NCBI GenBank assembly: GCA_965247705.1
Contig: CBDFHV010000043.1
Location: 1 to 48,033, forward strand
Length of the DNA: 48,033 nt
Direction of reading: 5' to 3'
DNA from: CBDFHV01 sp965247705
Lineage (GTDB): Bacteria > Pseudomonadota > Alphaproteobacteria > Rhodospirillales > CAMCUA01
The notes beneath the pieces are model-generated. The model made no database searches. It saw only the letters and a program-made list of their open reading frames with translations, and had not been told where the DNA came from. The translations under genes and the position numbers were made by a program. Below are positions 23,457 to 32,673 of the stretch, one piece after another. Position 1 is the stretch's first letter; each line of letters opens with the position of its first letter.

Positions 23457-24887
23457 TCAGCCCCGCTGGAACGACCGGGCCAGCAAGTGGGCCGGCACGC
23501 GGAAGCGGCCAACGACATCGTCGAGGCGCTCGCGCTCGGTGGTCACCTCGGCGTGGTCGCCGTTGACCATGATGGTGGCCGGGCGCAGTTCGGCGTTGTA
23601 GTTGGCTGACGTGGACTCGCCGTAGGAACCCGTATCGAGGAGGGCGATCAGGTCGCCGCGTTCGAGGGGCGGCAGTTGGCGGTCTTCGCCCAGGTGGTCG
23701 AGGCTGCACAGGGGGCCGGCGACCGTGACCGTTTCGGTGGGCGCGGCGGCGGCCTTGTTGGCGGCGACGATGTGGTGATACCAGTGGGCGTTGATGATGC
23801 GGATGACGTGGTTGGTGCTGCAGTCCACGTTGACCCAGGTACGCACCCCTGGCCATTCCTTGACCGCGCCGACCCGCCCCATGGTGATCCCGGCGCAGGC
23901 CGAGATGGCCCGGCCCGGCTCCATCCTCAGGGCCGGCAGGTCCAATCCCAGTTCCTTGCACGTCTCCTTGATGGCCGGGCAGACGGCGGCGGCGAAGCCC
24001 TCGTAAGACGGCGTGTCGCCGTCGTCGGCGCCGTCGGGGCCGGTCTTTTCCGGCCGTCCCCAGGGCCAGCCGCCGCCGATGTCGACGCAGGGCGGTGTCC
24101 AGCCGGTGGCGTCCCGGATGGCGGCCATCCAGCGCACCACGTCGCGGGCCATCTCGGCGAAATCGCCGACCACGTTGCTGGCCCGGCCCAGGTGGTAGTG
24201 GATTTCCTTCAGGTGCAGGTTGGGCATGTCCGCCCGGATGCGATTCACCATGTCGATGGTTTGCGACAGGGTCATGCCCCATTTGTGCTGGCGGCCCTGC
24301 TCGGCCAGGCTGCCGCCGCCGTGGGCCTCGGCGCCGAAGCGGTCGTCGAGGGCCTTGAGTTCGGGCTTGATGCGGATTCCCACCTCGACGGTGCGACCCA
24401 GCCGGCTGGCGATGGCGTCGACTCGCTGCGGCTCGTCGATGGCGTCCAGGTTGATGCAGACGCCGGCCAGGATCGCCCGCTCGATCTCCCGCTCGGACTT
24501 GTTGCTGCCGTTGAGCACCAGGGTCTTGGGATCGGTGCCCGCCAAGAGCGCCAGGTACAGCTCATTGATGCCGAAGCAGTCCCCGCCCGCCCCCTCCTGA
24601 TTCATGATGTGGCGCACGGCGAGGGCATTGTTGCTTTTGTTGGCGAACAGGACCTCCACGTCCGGGTAGTGGGCGCGGAAGGCATCGCGGAACCGCCGGA
24701 TGTTGTGGCGAAACTGGTTTTCGCTCAGCACGTAAAGGGGGGTGCCGAATTCCTCGGCCAGGTCCACGCAGTCCCGGCCCTCCACCCACAGGTGGCCGTT
24801 GTCGCCGATGCCCACGAACTCGGTGAAAGGACGCTTGAAGGCGGGATAGGGCAGGTCGTCGTAGAGCTTGGCATAGCGCTCGGCCAC
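23457..24887 (-). CDS. fold-III PLP decarboxylase (diaminopimelate/ornithine decarboxylase family)
   Basis: 476 residues. The PLP lysine is K84 (VLFANKSNNALAVRH). The barrel segments LKEIHYHLGRASN and VDIGGGWPWG bind PLP phosphate and substrate. The C-terminal beta domain provides PLCSLDHLG (catalytic Cys across the dimer) and DTGSYGES. EPGRAISACAG is the usual EPGR motif. It removes the carboxylate from a basic or D-configured amino acid. It is 29 bp downstream of the FAD oxidase at 24917, on the same strand, so the two act together. True LysA is usually shorter, about 420 residues; the longer N-terminus suggests a catabolic or specialised member. Confidence 0.87.
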   Translation of the reverse strand: MAERYAKLYDDLPYPAFKRPFTEFVGIGDNGHLWVEGRDCVDLAEEFGTPLYVLSENQFRHNIRRFRDAFRAHYPDVEVLFANKSNNALAVRHIMNQEGAGGDCFGINELYLALLAGTDPKTLVLNGSNKSEREIERAILAGVCINLDAIDEPQRVDAIASRLGRTVEVGIRIKPELKALDDRFGAEAHGGGSLAEQGRQHKWGMTLSQTIDMVNRIRADMPNLHLKEIHYHLGRASNVVGDFAEMARDVVRWMAAIRDATGWTPPCVDIGGGWPWGRPEKTGPDGADDGDTPSYEGFAAAVCPAIKETCKELGLDLPALRMEPGRAISACAGITMGRVGAVKEWPGVRTWVNVDCSTNHVIRIINAHWYHHIVAANKAAAAPTETVTVAGPLCSLDHLGEDRQLPPLERGDLIALLDTGSYGESTSANYNAELRPATIMVNGDHAEVTTERERLDDVVGRFRVPAHLLARSFQRG

Positions 24888-24916
24888 GGGTCGGCCTCCT
24901 GCTGGAGCGGGTGGGA

Positions 24917-26083
24917 TCAGCCCCGATTACCACCGTAGGCGCCGGTGAACAATCGGCCTTCGGCGATGCGGTCGTGACTGAGCTGGGCGAAATCGTCCTC
25001 CACACGGCCTTCGGCGATCCAGCGGGCGAGGGATTGGCCAATCGCGGGACCGACCTTGAAACCGTGACCGCTGCCCCCGCAGGCATCGAAGTAGCCCTTC
25101 AGCCCTTGCCGGGGGCCGATGAAGTGGTACCAGTCGGGAGTGACGTCGTAGAGGGCCGCGTAGGCGGTGATCAGGGTCATCCCGGCCAGGGGCGGAAAGC
25201 GGTTGTCGCTGCGCTCCAGGACCATGTTGATGAAATCGTCTTCGGCCGACTCCCGGTAGTTGTAGGGATCGACGTCGAAATAATCCTTGGGAAAGCCCTG
25301 GCCGATGAGGAACCGCCCCTCCCCCATGGGCCTGAGGTAGATGGCGTCCACCGCATTGGACACGGACTTGTCGGGCAGGCCCCGGTTCTCCCGCGCCTGC
25401 CAGATGGAATCCTGCTCCCGCACCGCGCGCATGGGCATGTCGATATCGACGCTCTGGGCCAGGGGTACGGCCCACGGCCCGGCGGCGTTGACGATGGCGC
25501 CGGCGGTGACCTCGCCTTCCTCCAACAGGACGCCCGTCACCCGGTCTCCCTGGCGCAGCAAGGCGCGGACGGGCGTTCGCTCGCGAAATTCGCCGCCGGC
25601 CTTGCGGAACTGGTTGACCGTGGCCTCGGTCACCCGCACGGGATCGGCGTAGCCGCCGTCCTTCTCGTAGACCACGCCGCCGACCCCGTCCCGGTTCAGC
25701 CACGGCAGCATGCTGTCGATCTCGGCATCTTCGAGCCATCGGGTATCGACGCCGACCTCCCGGTTCATGGCCATATTGCTCTCCGCCGCCGCCTTCAGAG
25801 GCGGCGGGATGAGCATCACATAGCCGCACTGGGTAAAGGCGCCGCCCCCGCCACTGGCGTCGGCCTCCTGGATCATGCCGATGCTGTCCTTCGCCAAGCG
25901 CGCCATCAGGGGCGTCGAATAGTGCTGGCGAACGATGGCGGCGCTCTTACCGGTGCCGCCGGAGGCGGGGGTTCCTCGCTCCACCAGAAGCACCCGCTTC
26001 ATGCCGGCATTCATCAGGTTATAAGCGGTGCTGGCGCCGGTAATCCCGGCGCCGACGACGATGGCATCGTAGGTAACGCTCAT
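24917..26083 (-). CDS. FAD-dependent oxidoreductase (glycine/sarcosine oxidase-like)
   Basis: 388 residues, DAO fold. The N-terminus MSVTYDAIVVGAGITG contains the GxGxxG motif, followed by LLVERG and the FAD-contact segment ASGGTGKSAAIVRQHYS. The C-terminal GGSGHGFKVGPAIGQSLARW loop is typical of sarcosine oxidase beta and dimethylglycine-type enzymes. It is the first gene of an operon with the PLP decarboxylase and is divergent from a third DAO-family gene at 26367. Likely role: oxidation of an N-methyl or other secondary amine. Confidence 0.88.
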   Translation of the reverse strand: MSVTYDAIVVGAGITGASTAYNLMNAGMKRVLLVERGTPASGGTGKSAAIVRQHYSTPLMARLAKDSIGMIQEADASGGGGAFTQCGYVMLIPPPLKAAAESNMAMNREVGVDTRWLEDAEIDSMLPWLNRDGVGGVVYEKDGGYADPVRVTEATVNQFRKAGGEFRERTPVRALLRQGDRVTGVLLEEGEVTAGAIVNAAGPWAVPLAQSVDIDMPMRAVREQDSIWQARENRGLPDKSVSNAVDAIYLRPMGEGRFLIGQGFPKDYFDVDPYNYRESAEDDFINMVLERSDNRFPPLAGMTLITAYAALYDVTPDWYHFIGPRQGLKGYFDACGGSGHGFKVGPAIGQSLARWIAEGRVEDDFAQLSHDRIAEGRLFTGAYGGNRG

Positions 26084-26139
26084 GGCATGTGGGTCCCCGT
26101 GGAGATGCGATAGCGGGTCTGCAAGGTGCCCGCCACTTC

Positions 26140-26205
26140 GCTTCGTACTTTATACAAACATTATTTTCCATGTATAACATGTTTGATAATTCGAGGCTCC
26201 GCGGT
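26140..26205. promoter_or_regulatory. AT-rich palindromic operator region between divergent catabolic operons
   Basis: The only strongly AT-rich spot nearby. CAAACAT (26154-26160) and ATGTTTG (26178-26184) are exact inverted repeats, and nested inside is CATGT-ATA-ACATG (26168-26180). Such nested dyads between divergent promoters are typical of regulator sites (GntR/LysR-like), but no regulator gene is adjacent and promoter boxes cannot be fixed. Confidence 0.45.
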
Positions 26206-26242
26206 CGACGCGCGATCGGCCGGCGGACTGGAGACGCCCCCC

Positions 26243-26356
26243 ATGAGTCTGACCCCGGAGCAACTGGCGCAATACCGTGCGCGGGGGTTCGCGGGGGCCA
26301 ATCCTATTCTCACGCCGGTCCGGGGCAAGCCCGGCAACCTCACCTACGTGAATTGA
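26243..26356 (+). pseudogene. N-terminal relic resembling a phytanoyl-CoA dioxygenase-type gene
   Basis: A 37-codon frame starting MSLTPEQLAQYRARGFAGANP, like the first helix of phytanoyl-CoA dioxygenase (PhyH) proteins. It then reads PILTPVRGKPGNLTYVN and stops. The rest of a PhyH gene, including the Fe-binding HxD motif, is absent. The GTG of the following oxidase comes 10 bp after its stop. It may be a deletion relic or a short leader peptide of that operon. Confidence 0.4.
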
Positions 26357-26366
26357 GCGCGCCCCC

Positions 26367-27620
26367 GTGACCGGCCCCCCGGGAGAGAAAACCGCGATCG
26401 TCATCGGCGCCGGCGCCGTCGGCCTGTGCGCGGCGCTCTACCTTCAGCGGGACGGCTGGCGGGTGACGGTCGTTGACCCGGAGGACCCGGGAACCGGCGC
26501 GTCCGGCGGCAATTCCGGGATGATCGCGGTCAGCATCATCACCCCGGTGGCCATGCCGGGCACCCTGAAGCAGGTGCCGCGCATGCTGCTGGATCGGGAA
26601 GGATCCTTGCGCATCCGATGGCGCTATCTGCCGCGGCTCCTTCCCTGGCTCGCGCAATTCGTGCGGGCCAGCTCGCCTGCCCGGGTGGAAGAAATCTCCG
26701 CGGCCCTCTTCGCCATGGCCAAGAACGCTTTCGACGACTTCGGGCCCCTGCTCGAGGACGCGGGCGCCACCGACCTGATCCATCGCCAGGGATTCGCCGT
26801 CATCCTCAGCAAGGCCAGCCAACTGGAAGCCATGGGGCGCGAACTGGCCATCAAGCGACGCCTGGGCGTTGCCTACCAGATCCTGGATGCCCACGATATC
26901 CGTCAGATGGTCCCGGCCCTGGGCCCCAACGTGCACAAGGCGGTCTTCTATCCGGACGTTGGGCATGTGGTCGATCCGCGGGAACTGTCGTCGCGGCTGG
27001 CCCGCTCCGTGGTCGAGCGGGGCGGAGCGCTGCTCAAGGAACGGGCGACGGACTTCGACCTGAGTCCGGAAGGTGTTCGCGCGGTTCACACCGACGGCGG
27101 CGAACGGCCGGCGGACCTGGTGGTGGTGGCCGCGGGCGCCTGGTCCAAGTCCTTCGCCGCCGCCCTTGGCAGCCCGGTGCCCCTGGATACGGAGCGGGGC
27201 TACCACGTCATGATCCCCAATCCCGGCATCGAGACGCGGTTGCCCCTGGTGTCGGCCGACCTGCGATTCTGTACGACGCCCATGGCCAACGGAATACGCC
27301 TGGCCGGGACGGTGGAGTTCGCCGGTCTCGACGCGCCGCCGGACATGGCCCGCGCCGAGCTGATCAAGCGACATGCCAAACAGGTCTTTCCCGATTTGGT
27401 GACGGACGGCGCCACCAACTGGATGGGGCGGCGCCCGTCCATGCCCGATTCCATGCCGGTCCTCGGCCGATCACCGCACCATCGCAACGCCTACTTCGCC
27501 TTCGGGCACGGTCACATCGGCTTGACATGCGCCGCCTCCAGCGGCAAGGCCATTGCCGATCTTGCCGCCGGGCGCCGCCCGGACTTCGACCTCACCCCCT
27601 TCACCGCCAATCGCTTTTGA
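26367..27620 (+). CDS. D-amino acid dehydrogenase-like FAD oxidoreductase (DadA family)
   Basis: 417 residues from the GTG at 26367. It opens with AIVIGAGAVGLCAALYLQRDGWRVTVVD (GxGxxG and ribose-binding Asp) and GTGASGGNSGMIAVS, the DadA-type FAD segment. The C-terminal MGRRPSMPDSMPVLG and FGHGHIGLTCAASSGKAIADL are diagnostic of D-amino-acid dehydrogenases. It deaminates a D- or N-substituted amino acid to the keto acid. It is the first gene of a four-gene operon with hyuA, hyuB and an enolase-superfamily gene. Confidence 0.9.
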   Translation: MTGPPGEKTAIVIGAGAVGLCAALYLQRDGWRVTVVDPEDPGTGASGGNSGMIAVSIITPVAMPGTLKQVPRMLLDREGSLRIRWRYLPRLLPWLAQFVRASSPARVEEISAALFAMAKNAFDDFGPLLEDAGATDLIHRQGFAVILSKASQLEAMGRELAIKRRLGVAYQILDAHDIRQMVPALGPNVHKAVFYPDVGHVVDPRELSSRLARSVVERGGALLKERATDFDLSPEGVRAVHTDGGERPADLVVVAAGAWSKSFAAALGSPVPLDTERGYHVMIPNPGIETRLPLVSADLRFCTTPMANGIRLAGTVEFAGLDAPPDMARAELIKRHAKQVFPDLVTDGATNWMGRRPSMPDSMPVLGRSPHHRNAYFAFGHGHIGLTCAASSGKAIADLAAGRRPDFDLTPFTANRF

Positions 27621-27639
27621 CAACGAACGAAATGGAACC

Positions 27640-29748
27640 ATGACGAATAACCCCTCGACCGCCCCCGTCATCAAGCGCGTCGCCGCGGACATCGGCGGCA
27701 CCTTCACCGACATCGCCGTGCTCACCGGCGAAGGCGGCCTTGCCACCCGCAAGGTCCCCTCGACACCTTCGAACTACGCCGACGCGGTGATCGGCGGCAT
27801 CCGAACCCTGATGGAAGAGCTGGGCTCCCCGGTGGGGGATCTGGAGGAGGTGCTGCACGGCTGCACGGTGGCCACCAACGCCATCCTCGAGCTGGCGGGC
27901 GCACCCACCGCCCTGCTGACCACCCGGGGCTTCCGGGATATCCTGGAATTGCGGCGGGTTCGCGTTCCCGCGCTTTACGACCCCCTTTACGAAAAGCCCG
28001 AACCCCTGGTCCCCCGCAACCGGCGTTACGAAGTGACCGAGCGCATGGGCCCGCGCGGTGAGGTGATCTCGCCGTTGGACGAAGACGACGTGCGCCGGGC
28101 GGCGGAACACATCAAGCAGTCGGACGTGGAGGCGGTGGCGGTCTGCTACCTCCATTCCTATGCCAATCCGGAACACGAGCGGCGGACGGGCGAAATCCTG
28201 CGGGAGATGCTGCCCGATCGCTACGTCTCGCTGTCCATCGACGTGCTGCCCCAGAAGCGGGAATACGAACGCACCAGCACCACGGTCATCAACGCCTACG
28301 TGGGACCGCCGGTGCAGCAATACGTGCAATCCATGGTCGACCAGCTTCGTGCCGCCGACGTCCCCGGCCGCCTGATGGTGATGCAGTCCAGCGGCGGCAT
28401 CCTGGACGCCGGCTCGGTAATGGAGAAACCGGCTCAGATCGTCGAATGCGGTCCGGCGGCCGGGGTCATCGGCGCCGAGCACGTGGCGCGCCTGTCGGGC
28501 TTCGAAAACGTGATCACCCTGGACATGGGCGGCACCACCGCGAAGGCCTCCATCATCCAGAATGGGGAACTGCAGTATGCCGAGGAGTACGAAGTCGGCG
28601 TCACCATGTCGACCGGCAGCGCCCTCATGGGCGGCGGCGGATACGCCCTCAGCCTGCCGGTGATCGACATCTCCGAAGTGGGCGCCGGCGGCGGTAGCAT
28701 CGCCTGGCTGGACAAGGCGGGATCGTTGAAGATTGGCCCCAAGAGCGCCGGCGCCGTGCCCGGGCCGGCCTGTTACGGGGCCGGCGGTGAAGAACCCACG
28801 GTATCGGACGCCAATGTTCTACTTGGCTACCTGAATCCCAAGGCCCTGGCCGGGGGGACGGTGCCGGTGCATCTGGACCTGGCCCGGCAGGCGGTCGAGA
28901 GCCACATCGCCAAAACCTTGGGACGGGAGCTGCTGGAGACCGCCCACGGCATTCACACCGTCGCCAACGCCAACATGATGAAGGCGGTGAAGGCGGTGAC
29001 CACCTACCGGGGCCGGGATCCTCGGGACTTCACCATTTTCGCCTTCGGCGGCAGCGGCGGGGTGCACGCGGTGGACCTGGCGCGCGTCCTGCAAGTGAAG
29101 AAGGTGGTCGTCCCGTTGGCCGCCGGGGTGTTCAGTGCCCTCGGGTTGCTGTTCTCGAACCTGGAGGTGAACGAGACGGCGCCATTCCTTCACCAGGCCA
29201 AGGGCATGCCCCTGGACGGGGCGGAAAAAGCCTACGCGGCGCTGGCCGCGCGCATCGGCCCCATCATCGGCGGCGACCAGTCGAGAATATCTTACCTGCG
29301 GCAGGCGGACGTGCGGTTCGCGGGACAGGCCTACGAACTGACCGTGCCCTTCACCGACGGCGCCCTTAACGAAGCGGCCGTGGAAGAACTTTGCCAGCGG
29401 TTCGAGGCCGTTCACCTGGCCCGCTACGGGCATGCCTTCTCCGGCGAATTTCCGTTGGAAGTGGTGAACCTGCGCCTCATCGGCAAGCGCGTTCCGGAGG
29501 GGATGACCGATCCCATCTTCGACCCGCGAACCCTCCTTGGCCCCGACGAAAGCCGGCTCGTCCATTTCGGGCCGGGACTGGGCACCAAGGAGGCGCGGGT
29601 GATCGGCCGTGGCCGGCTTGGCGAGACACCGGCCCGGGGTCCCATGATCATCGAGGAATACGAAGGGACGACCGTCGTGCCCCCCGATTGTTCGGCCTGC
29701 GTCGATCGCTTCGGCAATGTTATCATCGAGGTCGACGTCGCACTCTGA
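27640..29748 (+). CDS. hyuA: hydantoinase/oxoprolinase subunit A (ATP-dependent)
   Basis: 702 residues. The ASKHA-type ATP-binding loop is AADIGGTFTDIAVLTG near the N-terminus (about 15-30). A second phosphate loop is TLDMGGTTAKASI, followed by GGGGYALSLPVIDISEVGAGGGS and the C-terminal FGGSGGVHAVDLARVL. It forms a complex with HyuB and hydrolyses cyclic amides (N-methylhydantoin, 5-oxoproline or related) at the cost of ATP. The ATG at 27640 is used because the upstream extension overlaps the oxidase gene and is not conserved. It lies 19 bp after the oxidase. Confidence 0.92.
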   Translation: MTNNPSTAPVIKRVAADIGGTFTDIAVLTGEGGLATRKVPSTPSNYADAVIGGIRTLMEELGSPVGDLEEVLHGCTVATNAILELAGAPTALLTTRGFRDILELRRVRVPALYDPLYEKPEPLVPRNRRYEVTERMGPRGEVISPLDEDDVRRAAEHIKQSDVEAVAVCYLHSYANPEHERRTGEILREMLPDRYVSLSIDVLPQKREYERTSTTVINAYVGPPVQQYVQSMVDQLRAADVPGRLMVMQSSGGILDAGSVMEKPAQIVECGPAAGVIGAEHVARLSGFENVITLDMGGTTAKASIIQNGELQYAEEYEVGVTMSTGSALMGGGGYALSLPVIDISEVGAGGGSIAWLDKAGSLKIGPKSAGAVPGPACYGAGGEEPTVSDANVLLGYLNPKALAGGTVPVHLDLARQAVESHIAKTLGRELLETAHGIHTVANANMMKAVKAVTTYRGRDPRDFTIFAFGGSGGVHAVDLARVLQVKKVVVPLAAGVFSALGLLFSNLEVNETAPFLHQAKGMPLDGAEKAYAALAARIGPIIGGDQSRISYLRQADVRFAGQAYELTVPFTDGALNEAAVEELCQRFEAVHLARYGHAFSGEFPLEVVNLRLIGKRVPEGMTDPIFDPRTLLGPDESRLVHFGPGLGTKEARVIGRGRLGETPARGPMIIEEYEGTTVVPPDCSACVDRFGNVIIEVDVAL

Positions 29749-29772
29749 CGCCGGCCCGTGGAGGAGCCCCCC

Positions 29773-31527
29773 ATGTCGCAAAACATCGATCCGTTCCAAC
29801 TTGAGGTCATCAAGAACAGCTTCGACGCCATCGCCGACGATATGGCGCTGACCCTGATGCGCACCGCCCATTCGGTCATCGTCCGGGACTCGCTGGATTT
29901 CTCCACGGCGCTGTGCGACGCCGAGGGGCTGACCCTGGCCCAGGGCATCTGTACACCCATGCACATGGGCAGTTTCTATGATGCCATGCGCAACCTTGTG
30001 CGCGAGTACGAGGGGCGCATCTATCCCGGCGATGTGTTCATCTTCAACGACCCCTTCGCCGCCGCCGGGCAGCATTTGCCCGACATCTACATCGTCACGC
30101 CGATCTTCCATCGGGACCGCCTGTCGGCCTGGTCAACCACCGTGGCGCACCATTCGGACGTCGGCGGCATCGTCGCCGGCAGCAACGCCCTTGGCGCCGA
30201 GGAGATCTTTCAGGAGGGCCTGCGGCTGCCGGTGGTCAAGTTCTCCGAGCGGGGCAAGCCCAACCAGGCCCTGTGGGACGTCATCGCGCTGAACGTGCGC
30301 ACGCCCGACAAGGTGATGGGCGACCTGCAGGCCCAGATGGCCGCCTGCGTGAGCGGGGAACGGGAACTGCTGGCGCTGTTCGAGCGTTACGGCGCCGAGA
30401 CCGTGCTTGCCTACGGGTCCCACCTCCACGACTACGCCGAACGGCTGACCCGGGCCGAGATCGAGGAATTCCCCGACGGGACCTACAGCTTCACCGACCA
30501 TATCGACGGATTGGGCGAGAACCCGGAACCGATTGTCCTCAAGGCCACCGTCACCGTGAAGGGCGACGAGATCATCGTCGACTGGACCGGTTCGTCGCCC
30601 CAGGTGCCGGGCGGCATCAACCCGTCGTTCCCCTTCACCAAGGCGGCCACCTATGCCGCCATCCGTTCGACATTGAATTCCGACATTCCCAATTGTCACG
30701 GCTTCACCATTCCGATCACGGTGACGGCGCCGGAAGGCAGCATCCTCAAGCCCCTGTTCCCCGCCCCCTGCGGGGCGCGCGGCATTACCGGCTACCGGAT
30801 CATCGACTGCCTGTTCGGGGCCCTGGCCCAGGCGGTGCCGGACCGGGTGGCGGCCGACGGCAACGGCGGCTCCACCCTGCCCACCATCGCCGGTTACGAG
30901 AACGGCAAGGCCTTTGTTTTCTGCGAGACCTTCATGGGCACCTGGGGCGGCACGTCGGCCCACGATGGCCAGGAAGGCATGCCCCACATTGGCGCCAACC
31001 AGTCAAATGTGTCCATCGAGATGATCGAGAACGACTTTCCCATCCACATGCGACAGTACGGCATGGTGCCGGACACCGGCGGTCCCGGGCGCTTCCGGGG
31101 CGGCCTGTCCCTGTGCCGGGAGTACGAGATCCGGTCGGACAAGGCGATCCTCAACATCCGCTCCGACAAGCGGCGCTTTCCGCCCCACGGCCTGTTCGGC
31201 GGCAAGGAGGGCACCCCGTCGTGGAACATCCTCAATCCGGGCCGCGAAGACCGGATCCTGCCCGTTCTCATGACGGAAGTGGAGAAGCTCGAGCAGGGCG
31301 ACGTCTACTACCACATCATGTCGGGCGGCGGCGGCTATGGCGATCCCTTGGAACGGGATTCGGAAAGGGTGCTCAAGGACGTGCGGGAAGACAAGATCTC
31401 CACCGACCACGCTCGGGCCGCCTACGGCGTGGTGATCCAGGAGGCCGCGGGCGGCTTCGACATCGACGCGGCGGCCACCGACACCCTGCGGGCCGATCTC
31501 CGGTCCCGGGCCACGGCGGCCGAATAA
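29773..31527 (+). CDS. hyuB: hydantoinase/oxoprolinase subunit B
   Basis: 584 residues from the ATG at 29773, which follows GGAGGAG. Family text: DPFQLEVIKNSFDAIADDMALTLMRTAHS, SLDFSTALCDAEGLTLAQG, DVFIFNDPFAAAGQHLPD, and the C-terminal MPHIGANQSNVSIEMIENDFPI and GGPGRFRGGLSLCREY. It pairs with HyuA, 24 bp upstream, as the amidohydrolase-type partner. The genes downstream and upstream (racemase-like, DadA-like) suggest a route in which a cyclic amide is opened, racemised and oxidised. Confidence 0.92.
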   Translation: MSQNIDPFQLEVIKNSFDAIADDMALTLMRTAHSVIVRDSLDFSTALCDAEGLTLAQGICTPMHMGSFYDAMRNLVREYEGRIYPGDVFIFNDPFAAAGQHLPDIYIVTPIFHRDRLSAWSTTVAHHSDVGGIVAGSNALGAEEIFQEGLRLPVVKFSERGKPNQALWDVIALNVRTPDKVMGDLQAQMAACVSGERELLALFERYGAETVLAYGSHLHDYAERLTRAEIEEFPDGTYSFTDHIDGLGENPEPIVLKATVTVKGDEIIVDWTGSSPQVPGGINPSFPFTKAATYAAIRSTLNSDIPNCHGFTIPITVTAPEGSILKPLFPAPCGARGITGYRIIDCLFGALAQAVPDRVAADGNGGSTLPTIAGYENGKAFVFCETFMGTWGGTSAHDGQEGMPHIGANQSNVSIEMIENDFPIHMRQYGMVPDTGGPGRFRGGLSLCREYEIRSDKAILNIRSDKRRFPPHGLFGGKEGTPSWNILNPGREDRILPVLMTEVEKLEQGDVYYHIMSGGGGYGDPLERDSERVLKDVREDKISTDHARAAYGVVIQEAAGGFDIDAAATDTLRADLRSRATAAE

Positions 31528-31540
31528 GGGGCGCCGGACC

Positions 31541-32656
31541 ATGAAGATCACCGCCATCCGGGCCACCGCCGTCCACGTGCCCATGACCCGGATCGCCGCC
31601 TATTCGAAACGCATCATGGAACACATGGCGGCGACCGTGGTGGAGATGGAGACGGATGCCGGCATTTCCGGCGTCGGCGAGTGCCGCGGCGACTGGTGCG
31701 CTGCGATCATCAATGAAAAGTTCGCGCCCCAACTGCTTGGCATGGCGGTGGAAGACCGCCGGGCGATGACGGATTTATGCCTCGCCAAGGAGCCCTACGA
31801 CTACGGCTATCCCGAGTATCCGGTTGAACGAAACGCCTTTGCCGGCATCGACATCGCGCTGTGGGACATCCGCGGCAAGGTGGCCAGCCAACCCCTTTAC
31901 AACCTCCTCGGCGGCGCCGTCCGCGAGCGGGCGCCGTTCGTCGCCTACGCCTATGCCGTCGACCCCAGGGAGGGCAAATCGGAAACCGAAGTGGCCCGGT
32001 CCATGGCCGAGATCGCGGCCGAAAATGTCGCCAAGACCGGGGCCGCAATGTTCGAGTTCAAGGTCGGCCTCCATTCGCCGGCCTGCGAGATCGGAGTCGT
32101 CAAGGCGGTGCGCGAGGCGGTCGGGCCGAACGTGGATATCGCGGTCGACGCCAACATGGGATTCAACGTCGAGCAGGCGCGTCAGTTCCTGGCCGGGGTC
32201 GCCGAGATGCACCTCGCCAACATCGAGGAGCCGGTGGCCGGCCTCGCCCGCATCGCCCGCCTGCGCGACGAGTTTGGCGTGCCCGTCTCCACCCACTGCA
32301 CCGATCTGGACGCGCTTGCCGCCCATCCCGCCATCGACGGGGTGGTCAGCGACCCGTCCCTGCTGGGCGGCGTTGGGCCCCTGATATCCCACATGGACAA
32401 GGTCACGACCCTGGGCAAACGCTACTGGCTGCGCGCCCGCTGGGAACTGGGCATAAGCTGGGCCGTCATGTGCCACCTGGGCATGGCCTGCGCCGAACTG
32501 GACCGCCCCGCCCAGGCCCTCATCGACTGGATCGAGGACGACCTGATCCTGGGCAACATGTGGCTGGTCACAAAGGGCGGCGTCCGGCCCCCCGACGCGC
32601 CAGGCCTGGGGGTGGAACTGGATCGGGCGGCGCTAAAGCGCTACGCGGTTGGGTAG
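31541..32656 (+). CDS. enolase-superfamily enzyme (mandelate racemase/muconate lactonizing type)
   Basis: 371 residues. The N-terminal capping domain is MKITAIRATAVHVPM to about residue 120, followed by the TIM barrel. Visible metal ligands and bases: K174 (FEFKVG), D203 (AVDANMGF), E229/E230 (NIEEP) and D255 (STHCTD). The usual KxK pair has Glu at the first Lys, so one general base differs from mandelate racemase itself. Possible reactions are racemisation, epimerisation, dehydration or cycloisomerisation. It begins 13 bp after hyuB and is the last gene of this operon. Confidence 0.87.
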   Translation: MKITAIRATAVHVPMTRIAAYSKRIMEHMAATVVEMETDAGISGVGECRGDWCAAIINEKFAPQLLGMAVEDRRAMTDLCLAKEPYDYGYPEYPVERNAFAGIDIALWDIRGKVASQPLYNLLGGAVRERAPFVAYAYAVDPREGKSETEVARSMAEIAAENVAKTGAAMFEFKVGLHSPACEIGVVKAVREAVGPNVDIAVDANMGFNVEQARQFLAGVAEMHLANIEEPVAGLARIARLRDEFGVPVSTHCTDLDALAAHPAIDGVVSDPSLLGGVGPLISHMDKVTTLGKRYWLRARWELGISWAVMCHLGMACAELDRPAQALIDWIEDDLILGNMWLVTKGGVRPPDAPGLGVELDRAALKRYAVG

Positions 32657-32673
32657 CCGCGACTTACCGCGAG

